This document shows positions 23,823 through 36,327 of a DNA stretch of 64,000 bases, one piece after another; position 1 is the stretch's first letter; each line of letters begins with the position of its first letter. Source of the DNA: Hirudinaria manillensis (lineage: Eukaryota; Annelida; Clitellata; Hirudinida; Hirudinidae); contig CM067530.1 of NCBI GenBank assembly GCA_034509925.1, forward strand, positions 6,258,001 through 6,322,000, read 5' to 3'. Below the pieces are notes generated by a model. That model was not told the origin of the DNA and made no database searches. It saw nothing but the letters and a program-made list of their open reading frames with translations. The position numbers and the translations under genes are program-made.

Positions 23823-25142
23823 ATGGACGATCTCTTGTTGAAATCTTTCTCCCTGTGGAAAAGGGACCAAAAATCAGCTGATGGCGGAGAAAACAACACT
23901 CCTCCTACCCAGTGTCGAGTCGATGAATATTCATCCGCCATCGAAACTCCCCAGTACCTACCCGGCGTCTCTCCTCAGACCGGTGTTTACCATGGCAACC
24001 AATCGTGCAGCGAAGACCAGAAGGAAGGCCACAAAACGTCCCAGCAAAGATCTTATCCCAGCGTTTACTCGAGATTAGCCGGTGCTCACAGCAACTCCAT
24101 CTATGACGCTTGGCCCTTCCATCTGGCTGGAAGTACTGGAAGTTCATTCAAGAGATCGACTTCTCCTTCCAAGAAGACAGGACTGAATCCTTCAACTGGC
24201 CATTCCTTATGGGACATGTATACTCCGACTTGCAACAATACGTGGCTCTCTGAATTTCCAACCTTTCCGGCTTCTCTTGGATTCCCCGATCCGAGTATGT
24301 TCGGCAATTTGCCGTCTTCATCATTCGCATCCACCTTTGGTCACAGCTCTCAACAGCAGCAACAACAGCAACAGCAACAGCAGCAGCAGCAGCAACAACA
24401 GCAGCAGCAACACTTACAGTCACCTTCAACAGCGTCGTCGACGCTATCCATGCAGAGCCACTCCGAAGACAATGCAGAAGTGGTCTTCAGCAAACCCAAG
24501 TCCGACTTTAGCTCGTATCTCATCGACAACTCCATTCACACTCCTTTTCCTTCGAAGCAACTTCAACTCAATGGCACTCGTCCCTCGAATCGAAGGTACC
24601 CCACCGGGAGGCCGAACTGTGACTGCCCCAACTGCCAGGAGATTGAAAAGCTAGGTCCGGCAGCCGATTACCTCCGCAAGACCATTCAGCATTGCTGTCA
24701 CGTTCCTGGTTGCGGAAAGGTTTATAACAAAACTTCCCACTTGAAGGCCCACCTGAGATGGCACACGGGCGAGAGATCGTTCGTCTGCAACTGGCTCTTC
24801 TGCGGAAAGAGATTCACGCGGTCGGACGAACTCCAGCGACATTTGAGGACCCACACCGGGGAAAAGAGGTTCGTTTGCAACGTCTGCAACAAGAGATTCA
24901 CGAGAAGCGACCATCTCACCAAACACGTCAAAACTCACTGCTGCGCCGTCGAAGGTGAAATCAAAGTGGAAGAAGCCGAGGGGAAGCAACACGACGAAAG
25001 GGAATTCTCCAGGAACGCAGACCAGGACGAGACGGAGTTTTTCCGTCAACTCCCTGGCAACGGTTGTCAAGAGACCGAGAGCATGCATCACGACAGGTCC
25101 GTGAAACATTCGCCTCCCTCTAAAACCGTCTTCAACTCTTGA
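23823..25142 (+). CDS. Sp6-9/buttonhead-family zinc-finger transcription factor
   Basis: A single coding exon of 439 residues. Sp factors bind GC/GT boxes; the Sp6-9 subgroup (Sp8/9, buttonhead) patterns appendages, head and nervous system in animals. The N-terminus includes [16 protein letters not shown], like the WWD...WL motif of Sp6-9. A poly-Gln tract of mixed CAG/CAA codons lies at about residues 177-198. The buttonhead box CDCPNCQE begins near residue 266. Three C2H2 fingers follow at about 290-372, with linkers HTGER and HTGEK and the recognition helices [16 protein letters not shown] and RSDHLTKH typical of Sp proteins. [11 protein letters not shown] in finger 2 favours Sp6-9 over Sp5. 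The start is the first ATG after a 3' splice acceptor. It stands alone in about 12 kb without another supported gene, as developmental regulators often do. Confidence 0.93.
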   Translation: MDDLLLKSFSLWKRDQKSADGGENNTPPTQCRVDEYSSAIETPQYLPGVSPQTGVYHGNQSCSEDQKEGHKTSQQRSYPSVYSRLAGAHSNSIYDAWPFHLAGSTGSSFKRSTSPSKKTGLNPSTGHSLWDMYTPTCNNTWLSEFPTFPASLGFPDPSMFGNLPSSSFASTFGHSSQQQQQQQQQQQQQQQQQQQQHLQSPSTASSTLSMQSHSEDNAEVVFSKPKSDFSSYLIDNSIHTPFPSKQLQLNGTRPSNRRYPTGRPNCDCPNCQEIEKLGPAADYLRKTIQHCCHVPGCGKVYNKTSHLKAHLRWHTGERSFVCNWLFCGKRFTRSDELQRHLRTHTGEKRFVCNVCNKRFTRSDHLTKHVKTHCCAVEGEIKVEEAEGKQHDEREFSRNADQDETEFFRQLPGNGCQETESMHHDRSVKHSPPSKTVFNS

Positions 25143-27000
25143 ACGATCGTTTCTTTCTCAAAGAAACTGCTTTGTACACATTGCTTTCGAAAACGTTTTG
25201 AACCCGACTTTGCGTTTCGTAAAAAAAAAGAAAATGATTGAAGAATGAATTTTCAGCTTTTCGTTCCTGAATTGATGGCCAGTAATGCCATGAGTTGTTT
25301 GCTATTTCTGATTAGTAGTGGCACAATCACAGAAGCACTGTAAAGTTCATTCAACTTAATAATATATTTATATTACATAAAACTATTTGTTTATTAATGC
25401 AGACCGAATGTATTGGCAGACGATTCTGCCGGTGAAAATATTTTTTTTGCATTTTAAGGTCAGAAATTATCAACACCTGGTATTAAATTTTAAATATTAA
25501 ATGCAATAATGACGCGTTAAATTTCTTTGACTGCAATGATACGACTGGTAATTTTTTGGCAATTTAAGAAAGATTTCAATACCGAAATGCAATTATATTC
25601 CCGCCAATTATTTCGTATTTAAATGCAAATTCAAGTACAAATTGATCGATTTCGATGGTAAATCAGTCAGAAAATGCACTTACATTACATAATTAAGGAA
25701 AGACGAATAAAATTCCATTAAAGTGATGAATTCGTATTAAAAGAAAGTCAACTTAAAGTATATTATTTGGGGTGTCCAACATACTTGGATGTAAAAGGAA
25801 AAAGCAGTTTACTTAAATTAAAATTAAGAATTTACATTAAATAGCCACGAATTAATAAACGCAGGTCACCTTAGCTCAAAAAAAAAAAACTGATTTCATG
25901 AAACAGAAAAAAACGTTCAGATATTTTGTTGCTCTTTGTTGAAACGTCTCCGTACGATGGTTGAATGTGTTTGATTTTTTATTTCTTGCAGGGCATCAGT
26001 GACGCCATTGTTTGTGTCAATTGCACTCGGATTCGTTTGAAGACCTCGATGCCATGTAACCAAGTCAATGATGTGACAGCAGGAATTTTGCTTCACTAAG
26101 TTGCACATTTGCCTTTTATATATAATTTAAGGTTATTTTGAACATTAAATAACGACCAGTCACAAAAACTATTAAGTTTATTAACTTTTGTTGCTGGTTA
26201 CTGGTTAACAGTTACATGGACTTTCGTAACATTAGAGTCCGCCAATTCAGTTCCCTCCAAAAGATCGGGATCGTCTGCAAATAAAATCAAATGGCAATGA
26301 CCTCGAGCGATTCAAAAATAATTTTTTTGTGTGAAATTCGATCGAAACATAAATTTAAAAAAGTCTACGTAATTAACACGACAGAATTGACGAAATTAAA
26401 CAAATAAACAAGGTTTCGTTTCAGACGAGTGGCACATAAAAATGAAACTCAATAACAGAAATATTTTCTGTTTAACTTCAAAATCCCCACTCAGAAACTA
26501 TCAGAAACTTCATGAAATTAATTCTGGTTCACGAGGCAATTGCTATCTCACCTGTATTTGCTTAATATAGCGTTTAACACCTGCTAAAATTGGTAGAATT
26601 GAAAGTTTGTTAGATTGATAACATCAGTTGTCAGTGATGTATGTTAATCAGCAGATGCTAATCAGTTGTTAGCGTTACAAGGCTTTCGTTCGGTCACTTT
26701 CACTCATTGTCTGTAAATTAGAAAATCTATTTTAATCTAGTAATTGATTAAATAATTAATAAGTTACAAAATCTATTTTAATTTATCATCTATTTAGGCA
26801 ATAAATTTATTTTAATTTCCGTGAAACACCTCGAACGAACACGAAGATGGATATTGATTGTTCGAAGCTCGTGTAGTTGTACGATAATATTGCAATAATA
26901 TATACTTCATATTTTAATGGTGTTTATTTTTTAAATTTATTTTAAAGAAAAGAAAGAGGGAAAAAATATAAAAATTAAAATTGGACGAAATGAGTCCTTG
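25143..27000. other. region downstream of the Sp gene
   Basis: 3' UTR and AT-rich spacer. On the minus strand, 26216-26275 reads as a short exon-like stretch after an acceptor (DDPDLLEGTELADSNV, then a stop), and another frame lies at 25917-26108. Neither can be tied to a gene. Confidence 0.35.
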
Positions 27001-27007
27001 CCTTTCT

Positions 27008-27056
27008 ATTGGTTGTTCCTGGAATGACGTCAGACCAGAGCTTAGGGCTATAAATA
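27008..27056 (+). promoter_or_regulatory. core promoter: CCAAT (inverted), CRE, TATA
   Basis: In order on the plus strand: ATTGG (27008-27012), the perfect cyclic-AMP response element TGACGTCA (27025-27032), and TATAAATA (27049-27056). The spacing is textbook for a regulated pol II promoter with a start near 27080. The first ATG downstream is at 27109. Confidence 0.6.
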
Positions 27057-27108
27057 GCAGAAAATTGTTTTTACGCTTGCGAGATCGCCAGGCAGGATTG
27101 TGGCCAAA

Positions 27109-27201
27109 ATGTCGGTCCCAAAGAACCTCGAAAACGTACGAAATGTTTTTGTACGTGCAAATGTTGATGATGCATTTGTACAGCACACTCAGAGCTCTTG
27201 A
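27109..27201 (+). CDS. short ORF after the CRE/TATA promoter; possible first exon
   Basis: The first ATG after the promoter opens a frame of 30 codons beginning MSVPKNLENVRNVFV. After residue 9 there is a possible phase-0 donor (AAC|GTACGA). The carbonic-anhydrase-like gene has a phase-0 acceptor (ATTTCAG) at 30018-30024, so this could be its 5' exon across a 2.9-kb intron. Alternatively it is a tiny separate gene or 5' UTR. Not recognisable as a known family. Confidence 0.25.
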   Translation: MSVPKNLENVRNVFVRANVDDAFVQHTQSS

Positions 27202-27669
27202 ACATTCAGAGATTTGCACAGACGTCCATTTAACTTTCGTTACTTTTAGCAGACATTTTTATTTATCCTATAATATCGTTCATAAAATGATACAAGGACT
27301 GAATATGCAATAATATTTAGACGATGTAATAATGTAATTCAAATGTAACTCAAGTGTAACTGAAATATAATTCAAATGTAACTCAGTTGTAGCTCAGATG
27401 TAACTGAAATGCAATTCGCATTGAAAATTTGAGACAACCCCTGCAAAGAACGTCAAATAAATCTCCTCTGGGGACCGTTGTTTTGCTCCTCGATGTATTT
27501 CCCCCTACCTAGCATGCCTAATTACATGGAGGGTCACGTGATGTGTGACATCAGCAGAGCCTGCGTGTTCTCGTGTGATAAAAAGCAGGACGAATGATTG
27601 CAATGGAAAAGGTTGGGGCGCACTTATTTTTCTTCCGAGACCGCCGGAACGACGTCCAATGAGATTGTC

Positions 27670-27720
27670 GAAAATTAGGTCACCGATGGGAGTAATGAGG
27701 TCATTACGACGATTAGGTCG
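27670..27720 (+). promoter_or_regulatory. AATTAGGTCA / AGGTCA cluster (candidate enhancer)
   Basis: AATTAGGTCA (27673-27682), a palindromic TAATGAGGTCATTA (27692-27705) and ATTAGGTCG (27711-27719) fall within about 50 bases. The grammar matches the cluster at 20581-20660 on the other side of the Sp gene. Confidence 0.35.
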
Positions 27721-28733
27721 ACAACGACCCATTAGGAATGACAATCACGTCATTTGGTTTTGTTTTTTTTTTTAACTGCAGGTGGAGCCATGGAAACAGG
27801 CTTTGTTTTGCTCCTTACAAACATTTATCGACTGAAATTCAGAAAGATTTGTGCGTTTGGCCCTTGGTGGTGATGATGATGACGACGATGACGACGACCA
27901 CGATGACGATGATGATGGAAGAGTTTGTAATCTGAGGTGTTGTTTCCTTTTATATTTATTAGGCTTTATTAGGGTCGATAGTCTTAATTTGTTTATTATT
28001 TAAAAGAAATATTAATTAATTTATAATTGAGAAAGTTTAAGTTACAATTTAAACAATATTTAATTTAATTCAATTTAATTTTATATATTCGCTTGACCTC
28101 AGAAGCCGGCTCTATAGCACAGGACAATGTGCTGTGTTTGCAACCTATTCACGAGTGCTGTTTGAAATGTTAGCATCTGAAGATAGCTATTATTAAGGCT
28201 ATTATGTATTAATATGTTTATCCATAAATAATTATCGTGAATAATTATTATGCGCAAGGCAAACTCATTGATTGTTATGTTATTCAATTTCAAAGGCTTA
28301 AGAAAAATTGTGAAAATGCTTTTGCTAAATGATAAAATCGTATCCAAGAAATGAGACGCTGTTTAACGCTGGAGTCAAACATCCCCCAGTCCACTGTATG
28401 ATCCCCCAACCCGACCAAGGAGACTCAAGGGTTAGGAAAAAGGTCAATGCTCTAAAGATCTCAGATCGAGAATTTCAAAATTACTACTCTTATTTTTTGC
28501 TGCATTATTTAATAATTATTATTACAATTATTCATTTATATTACTTTGCTAATATTTTTTTTATTAATAGCACCACTGGCATTGGTAGTTGATTCATTGA
28601 TGTCAAAACCGGAAACATTCTTTGAGAGAAAGTTGAATGTAAATAATTTGCAGAATGAAAATTATGAAAACTGAGTAATGCGAGTTAAATAATGCAGATT
28701 AATGATCAACACGGTGAAAATGACAATGTAATG

Positions 28734-28988
<255 letters not shown>

Positions 28989-30044
28989 TAATTATTAATC
29001 GTGGTCGAGTGAGTTACAACTCATCCAGCGAGCATGTACTCCACGCGCCGTCGGATGAAAGGAGCGCCGAAAAAGGACTTTGGATCGTGGAAATATTAAC
29101 GAGGAACCAACTGAACTCCCGCTCACTGGCGCTGTTCTCGGGTTGTTGTTGTTGTTCGAACGTCTACACGTTGTCATGACAACAGGCAGAGTTCCTAACT
29201 TCATCGTCTTCGTCGTCGTCGTGTTTTGAGGATCGTCAGTTGATAAAACAAGGAGATTTGAAAGTTTGTCTCGTTTCAACTTCCTGCCTCTCGTCTGATT
29301 TGAGGTTTTTCCTTTTTTTTAATTCATCTGATCGTTTGTTGTTGTTGTCGGTTTTAAAGTCTGTTTGCACGTTGGTTTACGTTTGTTTGTTTGTTCGTTT
29401 GTCTGCTTATTTGTATGTTTGTTTGTTTATCTGTATGTTTGTTTACTTGTCTGCCTTCCTGACGTGTTCGTCGGAAGTTTTGGAATGAATTTTTAAGATA
29501 TTTAATTGTTGATATTCAAATATGTCCGATCAAAGAATTTTTTGGTAGTTTGTAGTTCGTCGAAAAGTTTCTGAAAGACACGAAACACCGTGAAGTGGAA
29601 TAGTTTTTAAAAAATGCCATTTTATTTATTTATTTTTGGCTGAAATTTCTGAATACATTAATGAATTATTTATTATGACTGAAATCGAAATAATAAATAA
29701 ATATTTTATTAAATGTAATTATACTAAAAGTAAAATTAAGCAAGTGTCCAGAAATTAACGTTGCGTCAAAGAATCTCCTTGAAAGTTTGTAAACAGATTC
29801 GAAGAAAAAGCGATTAGAAAGGATTAAATCCATATTGTCAATTAATGTCCAGTAAAATTCATCAAATACACAAATTTATTTATTTTAAATTTATTTTAAA
29901 AGAAAACTTTTAAATTAATTTCATGCCTTCTGAGAGAATCTTGAGAACAATCTCTGTCCGTTTTTTTGTCGAATTTCAAGATTTTATTTTTAATTTCTCG
30001 TGGACTTAAATTGGCAAACATTTCAGAGAGAAAGGCAAGGAACG

Positions 30045-32659
30045 ATGGGAAACACACACGACACGGAAATAGCGAGGATCGAAGCCGACTACATCCACAC
30101 CAAGTGGAGAACCACGGAGGACTACAGATGGGGATATTCGAACGACAGAGGTTGGAAGCAGACGAACGATTTTTTTTTTTGGAGGGAAGTGCTTGATGGA
30201 AATTATGTCGAGAGATTGTTTATTGATGCAATCAACACATCTAATAATAGAAATTCTTTTGTTCTCCATCCACACGTCCGTCCGTCCATTCATCTATCTG
30301 GATGTTGTTTGCTTAACTTTCCAATTACAACTCTAAGCTGAAGAATACACAATTCCATTCCGATACAAATCGAGAATGTGTCGCAACTCGGAGTCATACA
30401 ATCAATTCGTTCCTCTGTCGCACTCCACTGCACTCCCATTCACTCTCCTGCACTCCTCTTCACTTTCCAAGACTTAAAGAGGCAAATGAAAGCTCCATGG
30501 TTAGGACAATTGCTCGAACGAAGCCAATAAACGCCTAATTTCTTCAGCTGCGGATCCGACCGTCCGTGCTGCCTCGCTGCAGAATGGAAAAGGGAAGATG
30601 ATGAAGACGAAGAGAGGGGCATTCTATTTTTAACTCAGGTTTGGTGCCTTAAAGACTCCTATTTGCTCAGGTCTGTGTCCACATGGTCATATGCTGGCCG
30701 AGTGGGATGGAGAGAGAGAGTAAGAGAAAGAGAGGGAGTGAGAGAGAGAGAGAGAGAGAGGAAGGATGAAGATGGGGAAACGGAAGGGGGAGTTGCGTGC
30801 ACGCGGCATTTGTTGTGTACGAAAACCATCCATCTCGAGTAAGCAGCCATTCCTTCATTCCGTCAATTCCAGCCTTTGTTTCTTAAGGTCCCGAAACCTG
30901 GTGGGTGTACTACCCTTCGGCTTCCGGGGGGATGCAGTCACCCATTGACGTCATGACTGAGGAGGTGACGTGGGATCCTGACTTGTGCTACAATCCCCTT
31001 CAAATCTGCTACAGGGTCGAAACCAGTCTCGAGTCGAACGAAGATGACAACGTGTTCGTTTTGTAGTTTCTTTGTTTTTCTTTATTTTTCTAAATGCATT
31101 TTAAGTTGATTCGTTGGTTTCGCAGAATATAACAGGTCGATTAAATTAGGTCGAATTGAAATTAAATGTTAAGAATTAAAGATATTAACGTCTAATACTA
31201 ACATGATAAAAGTACGTACTATTAACATAAACATGGCAGACGACTATTATGTTTTAATAATTATTATTATTATTAATTAGTTAAGTAATTAATATTAACG
31301 TCGATGAATGATTGAGTTGTACTTTCAATTTCTTGAATGAAGATCCACCCGAAACTTCAAGGAGTACATGACCCTGGAAAACACTGGCAACTCGGCCACT
31401 GTGAGGATCAGAAACTCGAGATCATGTAAAACCTTACGTCACTTTTTCCTCCCCTTCTTGTCTTCTCTTTATCTTCACTTATTTATCTATCTCTCTATCT
31501 TTCTCTTTCTACTCCTCTCTCTCTCTCTCTCTCTCTCTATCTCTGTCTCTGTCTGTCTGTCTTTCAACCATTTTCCACTTGCAGATATCACCGGCGGTCC
31601 GTGCAGGAGTCATAATTTCGTTTTGGACCACGTGGATCTTCATTGGGGTGATAACGATACCAGTGGTTCTGAGCATCTCATCAACACTCACTCCTTTGCT
31701 GCAGAGGTTGACAGCTATTGATAATGATGATGATGACGACGACGATGATGACGATAATGATGATGATGACGATGATGATGAATGTGATGAAGATCATGAT
31801 GGCGATGCTAGAGATGCTCGGTCATTATGAAACTATTAAGCTCCGCTTCGATTATTTGTTTTGATTCGAACAAAAATATTATGAGAAATTCATTCTCGTA
31901 TCATTCTTGGGATTTGTTTTTCTTTTTCTTTTTAGGAATTTTTCGTATTTTTTTTAATTTCTACCATTAGCTCGTTCACAACATTCACAAATAATTAAAT
32001 ATTTAATTTAAAAAAAAACAAATAAATAAAGAAAATAAGTTGAAAATTAAACTGGGAACTCGTTTGAAGTGAATGTTTACGTTTTTAAATGAAATTTCAA
32101 AATTCACTCGTCAGGATATTTCCCCGTCGTCTCATCTCAGTCCAATTACTTCACATTCTCTTCCTCCTCATATTTCTCCTCTTCCTCCTCCTCCTCCTCA
32201 TCATCATCACCATCGTCGTCGTCGTCATCGTAACAATAGATTCAATAAACTAAAGCTTTTGTTTATATTGCTTGTCCTATTATGTGACGTCACGCTTCAG
32301 TGACTGTTAATTAACTATTCACGATGATGATGACGATGACGATGGCGACGATGCTAACTGTTGCAACAATATACAATAATATTGTATAAATACAGCAACA
32401 GCAATTACAAAAAAACAATTATTATGATATATAATATATAATGTAATTATTACAATTACTGAAGAGTATAACCAGCCATCCAACCAAACCTAATAATATT
32501 TATTTCACGATGTAGTTGTTATTCAACAACAATGGTTGCGACTTTTACAACTTTGTTGTTGTTGCTGTTGTTGTTGCTATTGTTGTTGCTATTGTCGCCG
32601 ACGTTGGACGTGCTGTCATTGATGACTCTTCATTTTGCTCATCATCATTATCATCATCG

Positions 32660-32691
<32 letters not shown>

Positions 32692-35600
32692 GTCATCATC
32701 ATCATCGTCATCATCGTCATCATCATCGTCATCATCATTATCATCATCGTCATCATCGTCATCATCCTCGACATTTCGCTAATCAGCTCCATCTGGTGCA
32801 TTGGAACGAAGATTTGTACGAGAATTTCAACGAGGCGTCGAAAAGAGAGGATGGCATCGTCATCGTGGCCGTACTGGTGGACGTGAGTTTCATCTGGCAA
32901 TGATTCAATTAATTAATTTATTTATTTATTTATTAATATTGTAATTTGATTTAATATAATAATGATTATTATCCATCCAACGACAATAATAATTAACTAG
33001 CTAATTTATTATTATTATTATTATTGTTTTATTTTCAATTTTGATTCAATTATTCGATTTGAAAGGCTGAGAAAATAAAAGTATAATAATAATAACTAAA
33101 ATATTATATATTATAAATAATTACCACTCTCCCTAGATGTCCGTAGATATGAAACATATATAAATATTTGCATGAATATTTGATTCGAAGCCACATTTGC
33201 AAAGTCGACCTCCGACGATGGTCGGTTGTTGTTGGTTTCCGTCACCAGGGGGCGTTCAATGATAAGAACTCCATGACTTATGTCTCCCTCTTGCTTCTAC
33301 TGCGACATACTTTTGCTGGAATTCTTTTTATCATTTCCACTGGACAGCATTCGTCCGACATTTTCACTTTCTGTGAATTCATTCCATTTAAAATGAGTTA
33401 ATTATTAATTAAATAAAAAATTAGTTAATTATTTATTTATTTATTTAATGTAAAACAAATGCGAGTAATAATATTAAGGTACAACTGAACACACGACGTT
33501 CATTTTTAATCACACGGAAAAGCGGACCGACTCCATTGGCGAATGAATACTTTGGTAGTAAATAGGTATAAACTCGCATTACTTCCTAAAAATCCGTCGT
33601 CGTCGTCGTCATCATCCTCAACGTGAGCACGTGATTACCCAGGTGGAACAAAAGATTAAAAACAACAATCCACGCGACTCAGTTGTTGGTAAAAAAAATA
33701 GAAGTTGTTTTGCTTGTTGTTGTTGCAAGGAAAATTAGATTTGGGAGTTGCCGGTTGATTAACATTTACATAAACATCCATCTCTCCATCCCTTTTTCAT
33801 CGCTTGATGGAATTTTTTTTTTATTTTTTGAAAATAACAAATAAAAATATGCCATCCCCGCGGCTAATAATTTCAAATTATAAATGCTTTCGAAAACCTT
33901 TATAATTTCAAATTATAAATGCTTTCGAAAACCTTTGCCTTCTCTACCGTATCTAGTCAATGACTCGTGTAGTTAGTAAGTATAGGTATTCTTAGGCCAA
34001 ACAATATATTATTATTATTATTATTAAACATTTTTATATCCGCTTAATTTAATAATGTTATAAGATATGTTTGAATGCAAGAAACCGAAACCATGTATCA
34101 TACCACAACGACAAATAACAACTTAACATAAATCTTTTAAAACATGGCCGTCAGACACCAATCACACAAAAAACAATTGGCCCTTCATCAAATTTAACTG
34201 AATAATCCTGTACTGATGTGTCTGGAAACACAGGTTAAGGACCTCTGCCATAACAGAACATGTCGAACTGTACTTGTTCCACGCATCAGAAACCAAAGCC
34301 GAAGATCATTCGAATGAAAAAAATCATGTTAATTTTGTTTAATTGTTCTTTAAGAAACTGCAGGGAATGCTTCAAGTCTTGATCTTGATCCTTACCACTC
34401 ACTGTTGCTCAACATTTTATGATGATTTCTTCTTACTTTTTCAAAATCTGTCCTCTGCAGTCCTTCTACCCTCCTCTTGAAATTATTCTGTTAAAAAGAA
34501 TCAAATACGTCTATTTTTAATAGGCTTTGCTTAATTGCCTTACATTCCCCAAGCTTGTCCTTGCTCTACTCGATGTAATCATCAAAGACTCGATATCATC
34601 ATTCAAATTGGAGACCATGGAGCGGTTGCGAGCAAACATCAAATGGAAAACTTTTCATTGCGCTTCCTAATGCACAACGAAGTGACATCCTCTTTCGGAT
34701 GATGAAGCCCATGCGTTGTAAGAAGCTTCCCGTTCGTGCAGTCCATTTTTTCTATTTTCCCAATAAAATGTACCAAGCCTATGCACGGACAGTGGAACAG
34801 ACAAGTCATGTGTTGTCATTGCTTTTAGGATTCATTTCTGATTTGAGAATGAAGATTATATTCTTTCGCTCCTTCACCAAAATGTAATTTGATTTAACAA
34901 TTACTTTTTCTTAAATAACATAATAACTTGCAATACTTTCGGGATACAAATTGGTTGAGAAATTTATAAAAGCTGGTATTGAAAGCGATTCGTGGCCCAT
35001 CGGACTTCATTTCAACTGCTTCAATTCGCTGTTTCCTCCAGCGTTACTTCTGAAATGATTCAAAGTCAACAAGGATAAAGTAAAGTAAAATATGGCAGAA
35101 TAATATTTGTAATATTCATTATTTCCAATGACAAGCCCAATTTATAATAAAAGACTTGTACCTGCTGTAATCTTTTGACGTTCCTTCATGAACGTTGCAG
35201 CAAAAATTAGAGAGCGTGGATGATAAATACCAACTTTTCTGATAATAACAAAAGAACAGCTATGTAGAATTTAGGATGTTTTATTGAAACCGATTTTTTT
35301 TATTTGAAAATAAACAATTTTTATCTGAAAAATATCCCCGAGGGACGTCAGTGCCGCTAAATCATTCGTAAAATTACTGCTCAGATCAGCGAAGAAAGAA
35401 GCAACAAAGGTCTCCAGCACTTGGCCAGCATGTTGCAAGACATCGTCTACAGGCGACAATCGGCTCTCATCCATGCAGATTTCGACGCTAGCATATTCCT
35501 ACCAGGTCCTTTCTTGTGATTAATATTTCAAAGCTTTTCATTTCCCATGAGCGTTCACAAATTATAAAGAAATAGTGGAATTCGTTGCGTTAACTCAAAC

Positions 35601-36327
35601 TATTCTTATAATACTTAGGTGAACATAGAAATTCATTATCGCTCGATGGAATGATTTATAACTGCAGAAGATCTGTCGAAATATTGGACGTACAAAGGCT
35701 CATTTACCACACCTCCGTGCTACGAAACAGTCACCTGGGTCGTCTTCCACGACAGCATATCCGTCACCAGCGATGACGTCAGTTGCTTTCTCTCAGAAAT
35801 AAAACTCGATTTTCTAGCTATTTAGATATGAAATTACAAGCTATCCACCAATTCCTAGTAATGCTGGATCCTCCAAGTTTTGAGAGGGTAGTCTCGATTG
35901 ACCGAAGAAGATATTGACTCTACATTGCAGTACAGCTGGCAATGTTTTCAGCTGTTCTAAATAATAACGTTATCCAACGGGCGTTATTTTACATACCTAC
36001 CTACCTCGTTGATTTACCTTCTTTAACGAACTGTTTAATTGTTTTCAGCTGTCTAAATTCCGTGGCCTGCGTTCCTACGAGGAGAACGAGATGAGACCGA
36101 GCGACGAGTTCGATGGTCGGATATCGCGCAACTGTCGATTAGTGCAGCCAATGGGAACTCGCAAAGTTTACACGACTGAAAACATTCGCAATCAGTACTT
36201 GGCCAGCTACGATCATCCTTTTCGACAGCAATCAAGTCCCATCGCAACCATCTCAACACCAACAACAACTACAACGCAGAGGATCTCGCCATTTCCAGAG
36301 TGCACCCGTCAATGCGGCCGAGCCTAA
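30045..36327 (+). CDS. alpha-carbonic anhydrase-related protein
   Basis: Eight exons whose phases close to 341 residues: 30045-30150, 30888-31015, 31362-31425, 31585-31706, 32787-32882, 35385-35505, 35668-35777, 36049-36327. The alpha-CA fold is clear: WGYSNDRGPETWWVYYP, QSPIDV, TLENTGNSATV, GGPCRSHNF, GSEHL, LHLVHWN, YWTYKGSFTTPPCYET. In active enzymes zinc is held by three His. Here the first (CA II His94) is Asp117 (VDLHWG); the second (His119) and third (His142) are kept, as is the TT pair before PPC. Loss of the first His is typical of the CA-related proteins VIII, X and XI, and GSEHL and PPCYET also resemble CA X. So I infer little or no CO2 hydration. A 60-residue Thr/Pro/Gln/Arg-rich tail follows the fold. 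An upstream exon may exist, since an in-frame acceptor precedes the ATG. Confidence 0.88.
30700..30765. repeat. (GA)n tract in CA-related intron 1
   Basis: GAGA-rich run of about 55 bases inside the first intron. Confidence 0.85.
31513..31562. repeat. (CT)n tract in CA-related intron 3
   Basis: CT/TCTG repeat run just before the exon 4 acceptor, where it may act as an extended polypyrimidine tract. Confidence 0.8.
31720..31800. repeat. (GAT)n/(GAC)n tract in CA-related intron 4
   Basis: Trinucleotide array directly after the exon 4 donor. The frame reads as poly-Asp by chance. Confidence 0.85.
32638..32770. repeat. (ATC)n array just upstream of CA-related exon 5
   Basis: About 130 bases of ATC/GTC repeat ending about 17 bases before the exon 5 acceptor. 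A second, shorter array is near 32180-32232. Ser-, His- and Ile-repeat frames here are not coding. Confidence 0.92.
33867..33937. repeat. 35-bp tandem duplication in CA-related intron 5
   Basis: Two copies of a unit starting TAATTTCAAATTATAAATG, 35 bases apart, inside the 2.5-kb intron 5. The rest of this intron (32883-35384) is AT-rich with no supported nested gene. Confidence 0.85.

Noticed and set aside
24148-25109. Several long minus-strand frames opposite the Sp gene, including a 152-codon one
   Set aside because: Shadows of a strongly coding plus-strand exon, with poly-Cys/Ala runs opposite the poly-Gln tract and no domain of their own.
25917-26275. Minus-strand frames that at first looked like a small secreted peptide gene
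   Set aside because: No signal peptide, no dibasic/amidation cassette and no consistent exon join between the two segments.
32516-32903. Ser-, His-, Ile- or Met-repeat frames near CA-related exon 5
   Set aside because: They come from the ATC array in the intron; only the 32787-32882 exon is coding and it uses a different boundary.
34560-34890. Candidate nested gene or LINE scrap in CA-related intron 5
   Set aside because: Short frames with somewhat higher GC but no recognisable reverse-transcriptase, transposase or other motif.
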